From assembly GCF_900099685.1 (NCBI RefSeq), contig NZ_FNDW01000002.1, positions 487,647-551,646 on the forward strand: a DNA stretch of 64,000 nt, in the 5' to 3' direction. Below the pieces are notes generated by a model. It made no database searches. It was not told the origin of the DNA and worked only from the letters and a program-made list of their open reading frames with translations. This stretch comes from Chryseobacterium taeanense (GTDB lineage: Bacteria; Bacteroidota; Bacteroidia; Flavobacteriales; Weeksellaceae). Each line of letters begins with the position of its first letter. The stretch's first letter is position 1. The translations under genes and the position numbers were made by a program. Below, in pieces: positions 27,701 to 35,881 of the stretch.

Positions 27701-27999
27701 AAACTGATGTAACGTGTAATAGCCCCTCCGATGAATATCAATACAAATGCAAGGTGAAAAACCAAAATCGGCCATTTTTCTCTTTTCCACAGTCTGTATC
27801 TTCCGATATTTCCTATAAAATTGAGGATAAGCATAAGCATGATAAGCTCAAACCACCACGCTTCATAGATTAATGCTTTTGCTGTTGGAGTTCCGTAGTC
27901 GTTTTCTAGGAACGTTGCATATGCCATCGCAAATGCGTACACCAGCAGCAACACAGCCATTGTTCTGGTCGAGATAAGAATATCCTGGATCTTCTTCAT
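24754..27999 (-). CDS. ccsBA: Fused cytochrome c biogenesis protein CcsBA (ResB-ResC type)
   Basis: 1081 residues from the ATG at 27999 (MKKIQDILISTRTMAVLLL). The open frame goes back to 28047, but the -7 box lies between, so the inner ATG is used. The N-terminal CcsB/ResB half has membrane segments at about 15-35, 45-65 and 75-95, a large periplasmic domain, and one more segment at about 440. The C-terminal CcsA half has about eight segments and the heme-handling WWD-type motif (WGRYWSWDPKETWAF). Between them lies a long soluble region with a His-rich stretch (HGTSDGSREHIHVEGENHNHAQ). It exports heme and attaches it to c-type cytochromes. Confidence 0.93.
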   Translation of the reverse strand: MKKIQDILISTRTMAVLLLVYAFAMAYATFLENDYGTPTAKALIYEAWWFELIMLMLILNFIGNIGRYRLWKREKWPILVFHLAFVLIFIGGAITRYISFEGIMHIREGETSNEIVTDKNFLKIQIEEKGDVLNYQDIPYLMSPLHKDLQATYDFHGKEVKVIAKEYVQRKKDSLLADPNGAEYLHLVSTGQTGRQNIFIKPGETKSINGTLVTFNRPIEGAVEFKNENGKLFIKTPVDASYMTMATQATGNTKKDEFQPLALRSLYSINELKLVVPEGLKKGKLMAIEGDRKKDQNVPDMLTVEIQGPKTKQLVDLSVEKGNPNAYKQVTMDGLNIMIGFGPKIYNTPFSLKLDDFVMETYPGSSSPSAYESHIKIIDEGKQTPFKIYMNHVLNHKGYRFFQSSFDPDRMGTVLSVNHDFWGTLISYIGYTFLFGGMFFMFFWKGTHFWKLNKMLKDANKKRVVTVLLLLLSFGLNAQKIETHGTSDGSREHIHVEGENHNHAQASETVKPQGAQPFTKMKVVSADEIIARNKISAEHADKFGYLLVQNFEGRIVPINTEALDILRKLYKKDEFKGTDGKSLTANQWFLSVNIDTPSWTMVPMIKVGTKGGDELKNKTKADDEGYTSLMNLFPADANGNLRYILESDYNTAFRKKPADQTNYDKEVIAVNERVQIFNEFFSGQFMRIVPVKNDPNHTWHSWLDQKMEPDVESQEVMGPYFAEVLQAQQSGNWSKADAQLKKLSDYQQKWGKAVVPAKSKVDLEVFMNKVNINFKLLIFYTIIGGLLLILGFVELFKSNKVLNKSIKVIIVIGIVGYVFHFLGLIARWYISGHAPWSNGYEAIIFISWVGITAGLLLYRNSNALIPAAGFMVAVIMMGFAHGGSALDPQITPLVPVLKSYWLIVHVAIITSSYGFFALSMIIAVISLVFYIISNKSTYKIHHDTTLKELAIVSEMSLTIGLFALTVGNFLGGIWANESWGRYWSWDPKETWAFISIMIYAFVLHMRLVPGLRSRWAFHVATMFAFCSMVMTYFGVNYYLSGLHSYAAGDPVPVPAWVYIGLGTMLALAIASYVKFKTLTKK

Positions 28000-28022
28000 G
28001 ATAATAATATATACTTGATAGG

Positions 28023-28030
28023 CAAAAATA
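28023..28030 (-). promoter_or_regulatory. -7 promoter element of ccsBA
   Basis: TATTTTTG on the minus strand, 24 bases before the ATG at 27999. It decides the start, since the upstream ATG at 28047 would not be transcribed from it. The rest of 28031-28400 shows no gene. Confidence 0.6.
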
Positions 28031-28400
28031 AGGATGATAAACAACAAAGCCGTTAAAAAAAACTGTTTTTTGTCACTTTAAGACACAGAATCGTTATTTT
28101 GAAAGATTCTTAATAATAATTTTTTCATTGATAAAAACCAAGCAATTCACAGATTACTTTTTAAAATTGATGATGATTAATACAATTACAATATTTTAAA
28201 GCAATTTTACGGCAATTACGCTCTAAAAACTGATATTCTATATTGTTTTATTGTAATAGAAGGTTGGTTAAAAAATTAAATCACATTTATTATTTTTAAA
28301 TATTTTAGTAACAGAAAACAGTGAATCGATTAATAATTCTTCAAGCAAAAGAAATAAATTTTCTTTTCGTTAAACCGTCTCTTTTAATGTCGAAAAACAT

Positions 28401-28408
28401 TAAATTTG
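28401..28408 (+). promoter_or_regulatory. -7 promoter element of ftsK
   Basis: TAAATTTG, 13 bases before the ATG at 28421, giving a very short leader of about 5-8 bases. No good -33 is seen. Confidence 0.55.
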
Positions 28409-28420
28409 CCACAACATATT

Positions 28421-30940
28421 ATGGATAAAAACACACAAAAAAAGCAACAGGAATCGCCTGAAAAAGGCAAATTTTTATCGAAGCCGCGGGTATTTTTCGG
28501 GCTTACCTTCATACTTTTTTCCGTAGTTCTTACCTTTTCATTCGTTTCGTACCTGATGAATTGGAAGGCAGATCAGAGCCAGGCAGGAACGATGCTGGAT
28601 AAAAGCATAAAATCTTCGAATCTTTTCGGTAAACTCGGCGACTGGCTCGGGAATCTTTTTATTTTCGAAAGCATTGGTGTAGCCTCATTTATCATTGCAT
28701 TTTTGTTTTTAGTTTTCGGAACAGTCATTCTTAAAAAGAAAATGTTTAAGCCCTGGAAAACTGTTGGACATTCATTGTTTTTCATCTGCTGGCTGCCTAT
28801 TTTTTTCGGTGCAGTTACCAAAGGACAAGGCGTTCTCAGCGGAGTGTATGGATATCAGATTATGGATTCCCTCAACGCCATCATCGGTACAATCGGGCTT
28901 TGGCTTGTTTTGGTAGCAAGTATTTCTTTATATTTTATTTTAGAATTTAATCTTCGTCCAAGTTCTATCAAGTCAAAATTGAATGACATTAATGAAAATA
29001 CGATTGGAAAAGTAAAATCTATGTTTCCTAATTCCGATGAAAACTTTGAAGCGGATGACGAACTTATTGAAGAAGCTGAAAATACAAAAATTAATCCTTC
29101 TAAGATTACGGTAACGGAAATTGTAAACCCTAAGTCAAATCGGGAAACGGTCGACACCCCTCTTTCTACGGATGTGGAAACAATTGTAACACCGAACAAA
29201 ACTTCTTTTGAAGAAGATAAAAATGATTTTTCACAACCCTTGCATCTGAATCTTAATACGAAGCCTTCGGTTCCTGTTTCAAGTCCGGAGCAGGCTTTTG
29301 ATGTTAAATCCACAACTTCTACAGCAGTTACGACAGACGATGATATTAAATTTAAAGTAGAAGTTGCTCCAGTAATTGATATTCTGGATGATTCTGACAG
29401 AAAATCCCAGGAATTGGTAGAAAAGCACGGTCTTTATGACCATAAGCTTGATCTTGCCAATTTTCAGATGCCACCTGTTGATCTTCTGACAGATTACGGA
29501 AACGAGGAAATTTCTATTAATAAGGAAGAATTAGAAGAAAATAAAAATAAAATTGTCGGACTCCTGAAAAACTTTAACGTAGGAATTGCAGAAATTAAAG
29601 CGACCATCGGCCCGACAGTAACATTATATGAAATTGTTCCTGAAGCGGGAATTCGTGTTGCGGCCATTAAAAAACTTCAAGACGACATTGCACTGAACCT
29701 CTCCGCATTGGGAATCCGTATTATTGCTCCGATGCCTGGTAAAGGAACCATCGGTATTGAAGTTCCGAGGAAAAATCCTACGATGGTATCCATGCGTTCT
29801 GTGATTGCCTCCCAAAAATTCCAAAATACGGATATGGATCTTCCTGTGGTTTTCGGGAAAACGATATCCAATGAAATTTTCATGGCCGACCTTTCAAAAA
29901 TGCCGCATTTGCTGATGGCAGGAGCAACAGGTCAGGGGAAATCGGTGGGAATTAATGCGATTTTAACGTCGCTGCTTTATAAAAAACATCCGAGCGAATT
30001 GAAATTCGTAATGGTAGATCCTAAAAAGGTGGAGCTTTCTTTATATTCAAAAATAGAAAGACATTACCTTGCAAAACTTCCGGATGCTGAAGAAGCGATT
30101 ATTACTGATACGAATAAGGTAATCAATACCCTTAATTCTCTTTGTATTGAAATGGATACAAGATATGATCTTCTTAAGAATGCATTTTGTAAAAATTTAA
30201 AAGAATATAATAAAAAATTCACTGAAAGAAAACTTAATCCTGAAAACGGGCACCGCTACTTACCTTACATTGTTTTGGTGGTGGATGAGTTTGCGGATCT
30301 TATCATGACCGCAGGAAAAGAAGTTGAATTACCAATTGCAAGACTTGCGCAGCTGGCCAGAGCCGTGGGAATTCACCTGATTGTTGCCACACAAAGACCG
30401 TCTGTAAATGTTATCACGGGGATGATTAAAGCAAATTTCCCTGCGAGAGCAGCATTCAGAGTGATTTCCAGTGTAGATTCAAGAACAATTCTCGATTCTC
30501 CAGGTGCAGATCAGCTGATCGGTAAAGGAGATATGCTTTATTTTAACGGAAATGAAATATTAAGGCTTCAGTGTGCGTTTGTAGATACCCCTGAAGTTGA
30601 AAGACTGGCTGAATATATCGGTGAGCAGAAAGGTTATGCTTCGGCATTTATCCTTCCTGAATATACTTCTGAAGATTCTTCAGGAAGTGTTGCTGCTTTT
30701 GACCCTAATGAAAAAGATGCTTTGTTTGAAGAAGCAGCGAGAATTATCGTTTCCACACAACAGGGTTCTACATCTATGCTGCAGAGACAGTTGAAATTAG
30801 GATACAACCGAGCGGGAAGAATTATGGATCAGCTGGAAGCAAGTGGAATCGTAGGCGGATTTAACGGAGCGAAGGCAAGGGAGGTTCTGATTAGTGATCT
30901 TCATTCTTTGGAACAATTTTTGGAAGATTTGCGCAGCTAA
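28421..30940 (+). CDS. ftsK: DNA translocase FtsK
   Basis: 839 residues from the ATG at 28421; a TTG at 28406 is in frame but inside the promoter. About four membrane segments occupy the first 180 residues. A variable acidic linker follows (about 190-320), then the alpha/beta motor with the DNA-binding FNVGIAEIKATIGPTVTLYEI region, Walker A GATGQGKS (about 501-508) and Walker B VLVVDEFADL (about 617). The C-terminal winged-helix gamma domain is ARIIVSTQQGSTSMLQRQLKLGYNRAGRIMDQLE. It pumps chromosome dimers through the septum during division. LolA-like gene follows without a promoter. Confidence 0.97.
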   Translation: MDKNTQKKQQESPEKGKFLSKPRVFFGLTFILFSVVLTFSFVSYLMNWKADQSQAGTMLDKSIKSSNLFGKLGDWLGNLFIFESIGVASFIIAFLFLVFGTVILKKKMFKPWKTVGHSLFFICWLPIFFGAVTKGQGVLSGVYGYQIMDSLNAIIGTIGLWLVLVASISLYFILEFNLRPSSIKSKLNDINENTIGKVKSMFPNSDENFEADDELIEEAENTKINPSKITVTEIVNPKSNRETVDTPLSTDVETIVTPNKTSFEEDKNDFSQPLHLNLNTKPSVPVSSPEQAFDVKSTTSTAVTTDDDIKFKVEVAPVIDILDDSDRKSQELVEKHGLYDHKLDLANFQMPPVDLLTDYGNEEISINKEELEENKNKIVGLLKNFNVGIAEIKATIGPTVTLYEIVPEAGIRVAAIKKLQDDIALNLSALGIRIIAPMPGKGTIGIEVPRKNPTMVSMRSVIASQKFQNTDMDLPVVFGKTISNEIFMADLSKMPHLLMAGATGQGKSVGINAILTSLLYKKHPSELKFVMVDPKKVELSLYSKIERHYLAKLPDAEEAIITDTNKVINTLNSLCIEMDTRYDLLKNAFCKNLKEYNKKFTERKLNPENGHRYLPYIVLVVDEFADLIMTAGKEVELPIARLAQLARAVGIHLIVATQRPSVNVITGMIKANFPARAAFRVISSVDSRTILDSPGADQLIGKGDMLYFNGNEILRLQCAFVDTPEVERLAEYIGEQKGYASAFILPEYTSEDSSGSVAAFDPNEKDALFEEAARIIVSTQQGSTSMLQRQLKLGYNRAGRIMDQLEASGIVGGFNGAKAREVLISDLHSLEQFLEDLRS

Positions 30941-31014
30941 AAGAACAAACGGGTATTTCAGTTTAACTTTTAGTGTTTGAAAATGTCTAAAGATTATAAA
31001 GATTTAAATAAAAA

Positions 31015-31662
31015 ATGAAAAATATTGTTTCAAAAATTATAGTAGGGAGCCTGGTTGTTGGTGCCGCAGGGTTCACCAACGCACAGAAAATTGATGCAAA
31101 GGCTAAAAAAATATTAGATGATGTTACCGCAAACTATAATGCAAAAAAGAATTCATATTTTAAATTCTCTTTCGGAACAGGAACCAATGGACAGGTTTCA
31201 AAAACGGAACCCGGAATTTATTACTCTGCAGGAGATAAGTACAAATTGAAGATCATGGAAACCGAACAGATTTTTGACGGAAATAAGATCTACAACATCA
31301 ACACTGAGGATATGGAAGTAACAGTGGCCAAACCAAACGGAAGCGGTTCTATGTTCTCCCCTATCAATTATCTTTCGACCTACAGAAATGATTATAATGT
31401 TACTTATAACGGTAAGAAAAAAATAAATGGTGTAAATACCGATTTTATTAAGCTTACTCCCGTGAAAGCAAACGGAATACAATATGTATATCTTTTTGTG
31501 GACTCTACAAAAAAGCAGATGGTAAAACTTGAGCAACATGGCACAAACAAGGATGTTGCAGTAATTGCTATTAAAGATTATAAAGAAAATCAGAATCTTG
31601 ATCCCGGAATGTTTGTATTTGATAAGAATAAATTTAAAAATTATCTTATTACCGAACTTTAA
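31015..31662 (+). CDS. LolA-like outer-membrane lipoprotein carrier
   Basis: 215 residues. A signal peptide (about 1-23, ending GFTNAQ) precedes a single LolA-type half-barrel domain: DAKAKKILDDVTANYNAKKNSYFKFSFGTG at the start, then alternating strands to FVFDKNKFKNYLITEL. LolA collects lipoproteins released by LolCDE and passes them across the periplasm. It lies 75 bases downstream of ftsK with no obvious promoter, an arrangement also seen in other bacteria (ftsK-lolA). Family assignment is good, individual substrate unknown. Confidence 0.88.
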   Translation: MKNIVSKIIVGSLVVGAAGFTNAQKIDAKAKKILDDVTANYNAKKNSYFKFSFGTGTNGQVSKTEPGIYYSAGDKYKLKIMETEQIFDGNKIYNINTEDMEVTVAKPNGSGSMFSPINYLSTYRNDYNVTYNGKKKINGVNTDFIKLTPVKANGIQYVYLFVDSTKKQMVKLEQHGTNKDVAVIAIKDYKENQNLDPGMFVFDKNKFKNYLITEL

Positions 31663-31755
31663 AAACAAATTGTAAATTAGATAAGACTATAAGTTTTTTA
31701 AAGTTTATGGTTAATAATTTAACAATTTTAAATATGATAAAAATTTCATAAAATA

Positions 31756-31788
31756 TGAAAGCTGCAAAGGAAACTTTGTGGCTTTTTC
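31756..31788 (+). terminator. Terminator of the ftsK-lolA transcript
   Basis: AAAGC-TG-CAAAG pairs with CTTTG-TG-GCTTT, loop GAAA, followed by TTTTTCATT. It overlaps the promoter region of the downstream lptF/G-like gene. Confidence 0.7.
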
Positions 31789-31790
31789 AT

Positions 31791-31798
31791 TAATTTTG
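31791..31798 (+). promoter_or_regulatory. -7 promoter element of the LptF/G-like gene
   Basis: TAATTTTG ends only 4 bases before the ATG at 31803, so the mRNA would be essentially leaderless. No clear -33 is seen. Confidence 0.5.
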
Positions 31799-31802
31799 GC
31801 GA

Positions 31803-33263
31803 ATGTTAAAAATACTAGACCGATATATCATAAAAACTTTCTTCGGACCGTTTTTCTTTATATTCAGCGTGCTGTTTTTCATATTTATTGTGAATATCAT
31901 CTGGGTTCAGCTGGGACAATTTATAGGAAAAGGGCTCAGCAGCTTTCAAATCCTGAAATTGCTTTTTTATCTCGGGGTAAGCGTTATCAGTATGGTATTG
32001 CCACTTACCATTCTTCTTGCGAGCATTATGTCTTTCGGCGAATTTGGAGAACGGTATGAGCTAGCTGCCATGAAAGCCGCGGGAATCTCACTGACAAGAG
32101 TCATGGTTCCTTTGCTTGGTGTGACGACCGTCCTGTCGATCATGCTTTATTTTTTCTCCAACAATATTATCCCGGATTTCCAGCGGAAAGCGAAAAATAT
32201 GCTTTTCAATATTGCCCAGACAAAACCCGCACTCAACTTTACGCCGGGACAATTCATTGACCAGATTCCGGGTTATATGGTGAAGTTTGATAAAATATCC
32301 GGGGAAAACGGGGAAAATATCGAAGGGGTCTTTATCCATAAAAAAGCAACAAATTATGAAAATCAGCGATCTATCGTAGCAGAAAAAGGAAAATTTGTTC
32401 CAGCTGCCAATAATAATTACTTAAAGCTTGTCCTTTTTAACGGATATATTTATGAAGATAATTTTGCTGGGAAAGCTGAAAATGTACGTCAGAAACAACC
32501 GGATCAGGCAATAAAATTTGATTCCCTGACATCGCATTTTGATGTGAGTGAAATTATTAATAAGGCGATTGAAGAGGAAAAAATAACGGATGACTATCGT
32601 TTTCAAACATTCAATCAGTTAAATAATACAATTGACAAAACAAAAAAGGACAATGATAAATTCTTTACAAATATCAATAATGATGTTCTGAACCAGACAA
32701 ATTCCATTATAACATATATGGATGCCAAGCAAAATAAGCAAAAAGCCAAGCCTAAACAAATTATAAAACTTGACACCGTAAAAGGTGACAAAAAGCTTGA
32801 TATCATCAATAATGCCTACAGCAGACTGGATAATCTTAAAAGTACGCTGGAATCTAAGAATAATGAAATCGATCCCGGTGTGAAATATTACAGTAAAGTA
32901 GTAATTTACCAGCAGAGAATCGTTACCTATTCTTTCACCTGTATTATTTTCTTTCTTATCGGAGCAAGTCTTGGTTCTATTATCAGAAAAGGCGGAATGG
33001 GACTTCCTGTGATTATTGCAATTGTCATTTTCATTATATTTTATGTCATCAATGTAGGAATTGAAAACATGGCATGGTCGGGAAAAATAAATCCTTATCT
33101 CGCCGCATGGGTTCCTAATCTTGTTCTTTTCCCTTTCGGAATCTGGATGACATACAAGGCGCTTACAGACTCTCAGCTGTTTGATGTAGAAAAATATAAG
33201 GTATTCTTTAAACCGCTCACCAAATTGTTCATTAAAAAAGAGGAACATAAAAGATATCAGTAA
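31803..33263 (+). CDS. LptF/LptG family lipopolysaccharide export permease
   Basis: 486 residues. The start MLKILDRYIIKTFFGPFFFIF is canonical for the YjgP/YjgQ family. Three N-terminal membrane segments (about 12-35, 55-80, 98-118) are followed by a periplasmic beta-jellyroll domain (about 130-340, enlarged here by a charged, Asn/Lys-rich part) and three C-terminal segments (about 375-440). With LptBC it pulls LPS out of the inner membrane. The neighbouring LolA-like gene and own promoter fit an envelope-biogenesis area. LptF versus LptG cannot be told. Confidence 0.9.
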   Translation: MLKILDRYIIKTFFGPFFFIFSVLFFIFIVNIIWVQLGQFIGKGLSSFQILKLLFYLGVSVISMVLPLTILLASIMSFGEFGERYELAAMKAAGISLTRVMVPLLGVTTVLSIMLYFFSNNIIPDFQRKAKNMLFNIAQTKPALNFTPGQFIDQIPGYMVKFDKISGENGENIEGVFIHKKATNYENQRSIVAEKGKFVPAANNNYLKLVLFNGYIYEDNFAGKAENVRQKQPDQAIKFDSLTSHFDVSEIINKAIEEEKITDDYRFQTFNQLNNTIDKTKKDNDKFFTNINNDVLNQTNSIITYMDAKQNKQKAKPKQIIKLDTVKGDKKLDIINNAYSRLDNLKSTLESKNNEIDPGVKYYSKVVIYQQRIVTYSFTCIIFFLIGASLGSIIRKGGMGLPVIIAIVIFIIFYVINVGIENMAWSGKINPYLAAWVPNLVLFPFGIWMTYKALTDSQLFDVEKYKVFFKPLTKLFIKKEEHKRYQ

Positions 33264-33366
33264 TTTAATTTTAAATATTACTTAAAAAGGTTCGGAATTT
33301 TCCGGATCTTTTTACTATAACAGCATATTTTTTGTATATATTGGCACAACCAAAACATTGAACAGT

Positions 33367-34005
33367 ATGAAAATTACAATTCTTAGTATGTGCTTGCTAC
33401 TTATTGTCTCCTGCAAAAAAGAAAAAACAGAAACGTCACATAGTAATTCTTCAAGAGATAGTTTACTACTAAAAAATGATTCTTTAAAGGTTCAGAATGA
33501 CTCTGTAAAAACGATTGCTTACATCAAAAAAGAATATGGAAATATCAATAATCTACTGACTTCAAAAAAGCTTGATTCAACAACATTTTCTTATAATTGT
33601 AATGAAAGAGAAGGTGAAGTAACGCTTTATTATCAGAATAATAAACTTAAAATGGTGAAGGATTTCTACGCCGAACACAGTCATTTTTCATCTGCAACAA
33701 AGTATTTTGTAAAAGACGATCAGGTATTTTTTATTTTTAACGAAGAAACCGTCTGGAATTTTGCTGACGGAGGAACGCCCGAAAAACCCGAAACGAAAGA
33801 CGATATTAAAGAAAAAAGAATTTATATTTTAGATTATAAAGTGGCGCAGTGTTTTGAGAAAAATTATTCTATCCTTTCCAAAGGGAATAATCAGGATCCC
33901 AAAAGTATTGCTAATAAAGAAACAAAATGTGACATTTCGGAATTGATGAAAAAATACGATCTGATTCTGAAAAATAAAGATAAAAAAGACGTTAACTGCC
34001 TGTAA
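33367..34005 (+). CDS. Hypothetical lipoprotein
   Basis: 212 residues from the ATG at 33367 (an in-frame TTG at 33358 is unlikely). The signal sequence ends LLLIVSCKKEKT, lipobox Cys18. The mature part is lysine/asparagine-rich; an early Ser/Asp-rich segment is followed by a predicted beta-rich region (EGEVTLYYQNNKLKMVKDFY, YFVKDDQVFFIFNEETVWNF) reminiscent of small beta-propeller or PepSY-like lipoprotein folds. Three Cys after the lipobox (about residues 74, 163 and 192) plus a C-terminal Cys-Leu could form disulfides. Function unknown. Confidence 0.82.
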   Translation: MKITILSMCLLLIVSCKKEKTETSHSNSSRDSLLLKNDSLKVQNDSVKTIAYIKKEYGNINNLLTSKKLDSTTFSYNCNEREGEVTLYYQNNKLKMVKDFYAEHSHFSSATKYFVKDDQVFFIFNEETVWNFADGGTPEKPETKDDIKEKRIYILDYKVAQCFEKNYSILSKGNNQDPKSIANKETKCDISELMKKYDLILKNKDKKDVNCL

Positions 34006-34011
34006 ACAACA

Positions 34012-34033
34012 AAAGCGGCCTAAAAGCCGCTTT
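34012..34033. terminator. Bidirectional terminator between lipoprotein gene and frr
   Basis: AAAGCGGC/GCCGCTTT with a 6-base loop; the T-run on the plus side is longer (TTTATTATTTTTTTT). Confidence 0.85.
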
Positions 34034-34057
34034 ATTATTTTTTTTAAAATCTGAAAA

Positions 34058-34612
34058 TTATACTTTCATAATTTCAGCTTCTTTTACTTTCAGATGCTCA
34101 TCACAAATTTTCACATATTTATCGGTAAGAACCTGAATATCTGCTTCAATACCTTTAATTACGTCTTCAGATACACCCTCAAGTCTTTTAAGTTCTTTTA
34201 GGCCGCTCTGTCTGGCATTTCTTACCACGACTTTCGTATCTTCGGTTTCTGATTTGGCCTGCTTTGCCAGCTCTCTTCTTCTTTCCTCCGTTAATGGCGG
34301 AACGTTAAGAATAATATTGATTCCATTGTTGGAAGGCGCAAACCCCAAATTAGAGTTGATAATCGCTTTTTCAATATCGTTAATCGCTTTAGAATCCCAA
34401 GGTTGAATAGAAATCGTCATCGCATCCGGAATAGAAACATTCGCAACCTGGTTAATCGGTGTCAGGGCTCCGTAGTATTCTACCATTACATCCTGAACCA
34501 TATTAGTGGACGCACGCCCCGCTCTGATTCTCTGAAATGCATGATCCAGGTGCTTAACAGCTGCTTCCATATCGTGTTGTACAGATTCTACTATAAGATC
34601 TAATTCTTCCAT
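34058..34612 (-). CDS. frr: Ribosome recycling factor
   Basis: 184 residues from the ATG at 34612 (MEELDLIVESVQHDMEAAV). The open frame extends to 34642 but family length (about 185) and alignment favour the inner ATG. Conserved RIRAGRASTNMV, the PINQVANVSIPDAMTISIQPWD hinge region and NPPLTEERRRELAKQAK-type motif (NVPPLTEERRRELAKQAK) are present. It splits post-termination ribosomes with EF-G. It follows pyrH, the common order, with no promoter seen between. Confidence 0.97.
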   Translation of the reverse strand: MEELDLIVESVQHDMEAAVKHLDHAFQRIRAGRASTNMVQDVMVEYYGALTPINQVANVSIPDAMTISIQPWDSKAINDIEKAIINSNLGFAPSNNGINIILNVPPLTEERRRELAKQAKSETEDTKVVVRNARQSGLKELKRLEGVSEDVIKGIEADIQVLTDKYVKICDEHLKVKEAEIMKV

Positions 34613-34761
34613 TATATAATAAAAATTTGATAAGTTACACATTTTTATAAGCGATAAGTAATGGGTAATGAGTAATATTTTTTAATGCTTAAATCTTTAA
34701 ATAAATTAAATTTTTAAATAATCCCCGACCTAAGCCCTAACATCTATTACCTGCAACCTAA

Positions 34762-35469
34762 TTACAAATCAACTAAAGTACCTACATTTTCTCCGTCTAC
34801 AATTTTTTCAAGATTTCCGTCTTTGTTCATATCAAAAACAATGATCGGCAATTTATTTTCGTGGCTTAAAGTAAATGCCGTCATATCCATCACTTTAAGA
34901 TTTTTAGCATAAACTTCGTCGAAAGATAATGAATTATATTTTACCGCATTTACATTTTTCTCAGGATCGCTGTCATAGATTCCATCTACCCTTGTACCTT
35001 TTAAGATTACATCAGCTCCAATTTCAATAGCTCTTAATGTTGCCGCAGTATCTGTGGTGAAATAAGGATTGCCTGTTCCTGCTCCGAAGATCACTACTCT
35101 GCCCTTTTCAAGATGTCTTACTGCTCTTCTTTTGATGAAAGGCTCTGCTACTTTATCCATCTCTATGGCCGACTGAAGTCTTGTCTTAATTCCTGCATCT
35201 TCCAGAGCACCCTGCAAAGCCATACCGTTGATTACCGTTGCGAGCATTCCCATATAATCTCCCTGCACTCTGTCCATTCCTTTTGCGGCTCCTGCTACCC
35301 CACGGAAAATATTTCCTCCTCCAATAACAATAGCTACCTCACAGCCCTTGTCTACTACTTTTTTGATCTCAGCTGCGTATTCCTGAAGCCTGTCATTGTC
35401 AATACCATATTGTCTGTTTCCCATTAAGGCCTCACCGCTAAGTTTCAGAAGGATTCTTTTATATTTCAT
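34762..35469 (-). CDS. pyrH: Uridylate kinase
   Basis: 235 residues, the bacterial UMP kinase length. The N-terminal [15 protein letters not shown] is the amino-acid-kinase motif. Other conserved parts are [42 protein letters not shown] and the uracil-binding VDGIYDSDP. It phosphorylates UMP with ATP and is allosterically controlled by GTP/UTP in other bacteria. First gene of the pyrH-frr pair. Confidence 0.97.
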   Translation of the reverse strand: MKYKRILLKLSGEALMGNRQYGIDNDRLQEYAAEIKKVVDKGCEVAIVIGGGNIFRGVAGAAKGMDRVQGDYMGMLATVINGMALQGALEDAGIKTRLQSAIEMDKVAEPFIKRRAVRHLEKGRVVIFGAGTGNPYFTTDTAATLRAIEIGADVILKGTRVDGIYDSDPEKNVNAVKYNSLSFDEVYAKNLKVMDMTAFTLSHENKLPIIVFDMNKDGNLEKIVDGENVGTLVDL

Positions 35470-35519
35470 CTTTATTTTTAAATAACTTTATTTATTGGTT
35501 GGTCAGAAATTTGACTTTG

Positions 35520-35527
35520 CAAATATA
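35520..35527 (-). promoter_or_regulatory. -7 promoter element of pyrH
   Basis: TATATTTG on the minus strand, 50 bases before the ATG. No consensus -33 found. Confidence 0.5.
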
Positions 35528-35834
35528 ATCATTAATAAGGTTGATTTTTAATTCTGGATTAAATTTTTAAATCTTGCGCGGTAAGCTGTTTTTTTAGGGG
35601 GAAAATTTAATTACATCGAAAACGGTATCTGTTTTTATGAAGTCTTTCCCGCTTGCAACTTCTGCTGAGCCTGTCGAAATATTATACCTCTTCGGATACG
35701 GGCTAGGATTAATTACATTTATTCAATGCTTGTAAGTATTCTACGAAATGAATTCAAAGAATAACTAAATAACAGAAACCTTTTACTATTTTCAAAAAAC
35801 TTAAAATTTACCAGTAAATAGTGCGATAAATATT
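35528..35834. other. Intergenic region with a dispersed-repeat fragment
   Basis: About 300 bases between pyrH and porQ promoters with no gene. It contains CTGAGCCTGTCGAAATATT (35671-35689), a form of the TTCGACAGGCTCA sequence common between genes in Bacteroidetes, and a GC-rich patch CCTCTTCGGATACGGGC nearby. Recognised from memory. Confidence 0.4.
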
Positions 35835-35863
35835 TTGACAAGTACGAAAAAGGATTATTTTTG
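35835..35863 (+). promoter_or_regulatory. Promoter of porQ
   Basis: TTG (35835-35837), 18 bases, TATTTTTG (35856-35863), 18 bases before the start codon. Confidence 0.75.
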
Positions 35864-35881
35864 CATTAATAATAAACTGAA

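Noticed and set aside
28000..28047. Longer CcsBA start at 28047
   Set aside because: The -7 box TATTTTTG at 28030-28023 lies between the two starts, and the added residues do not look like a CcsB N-terminus.
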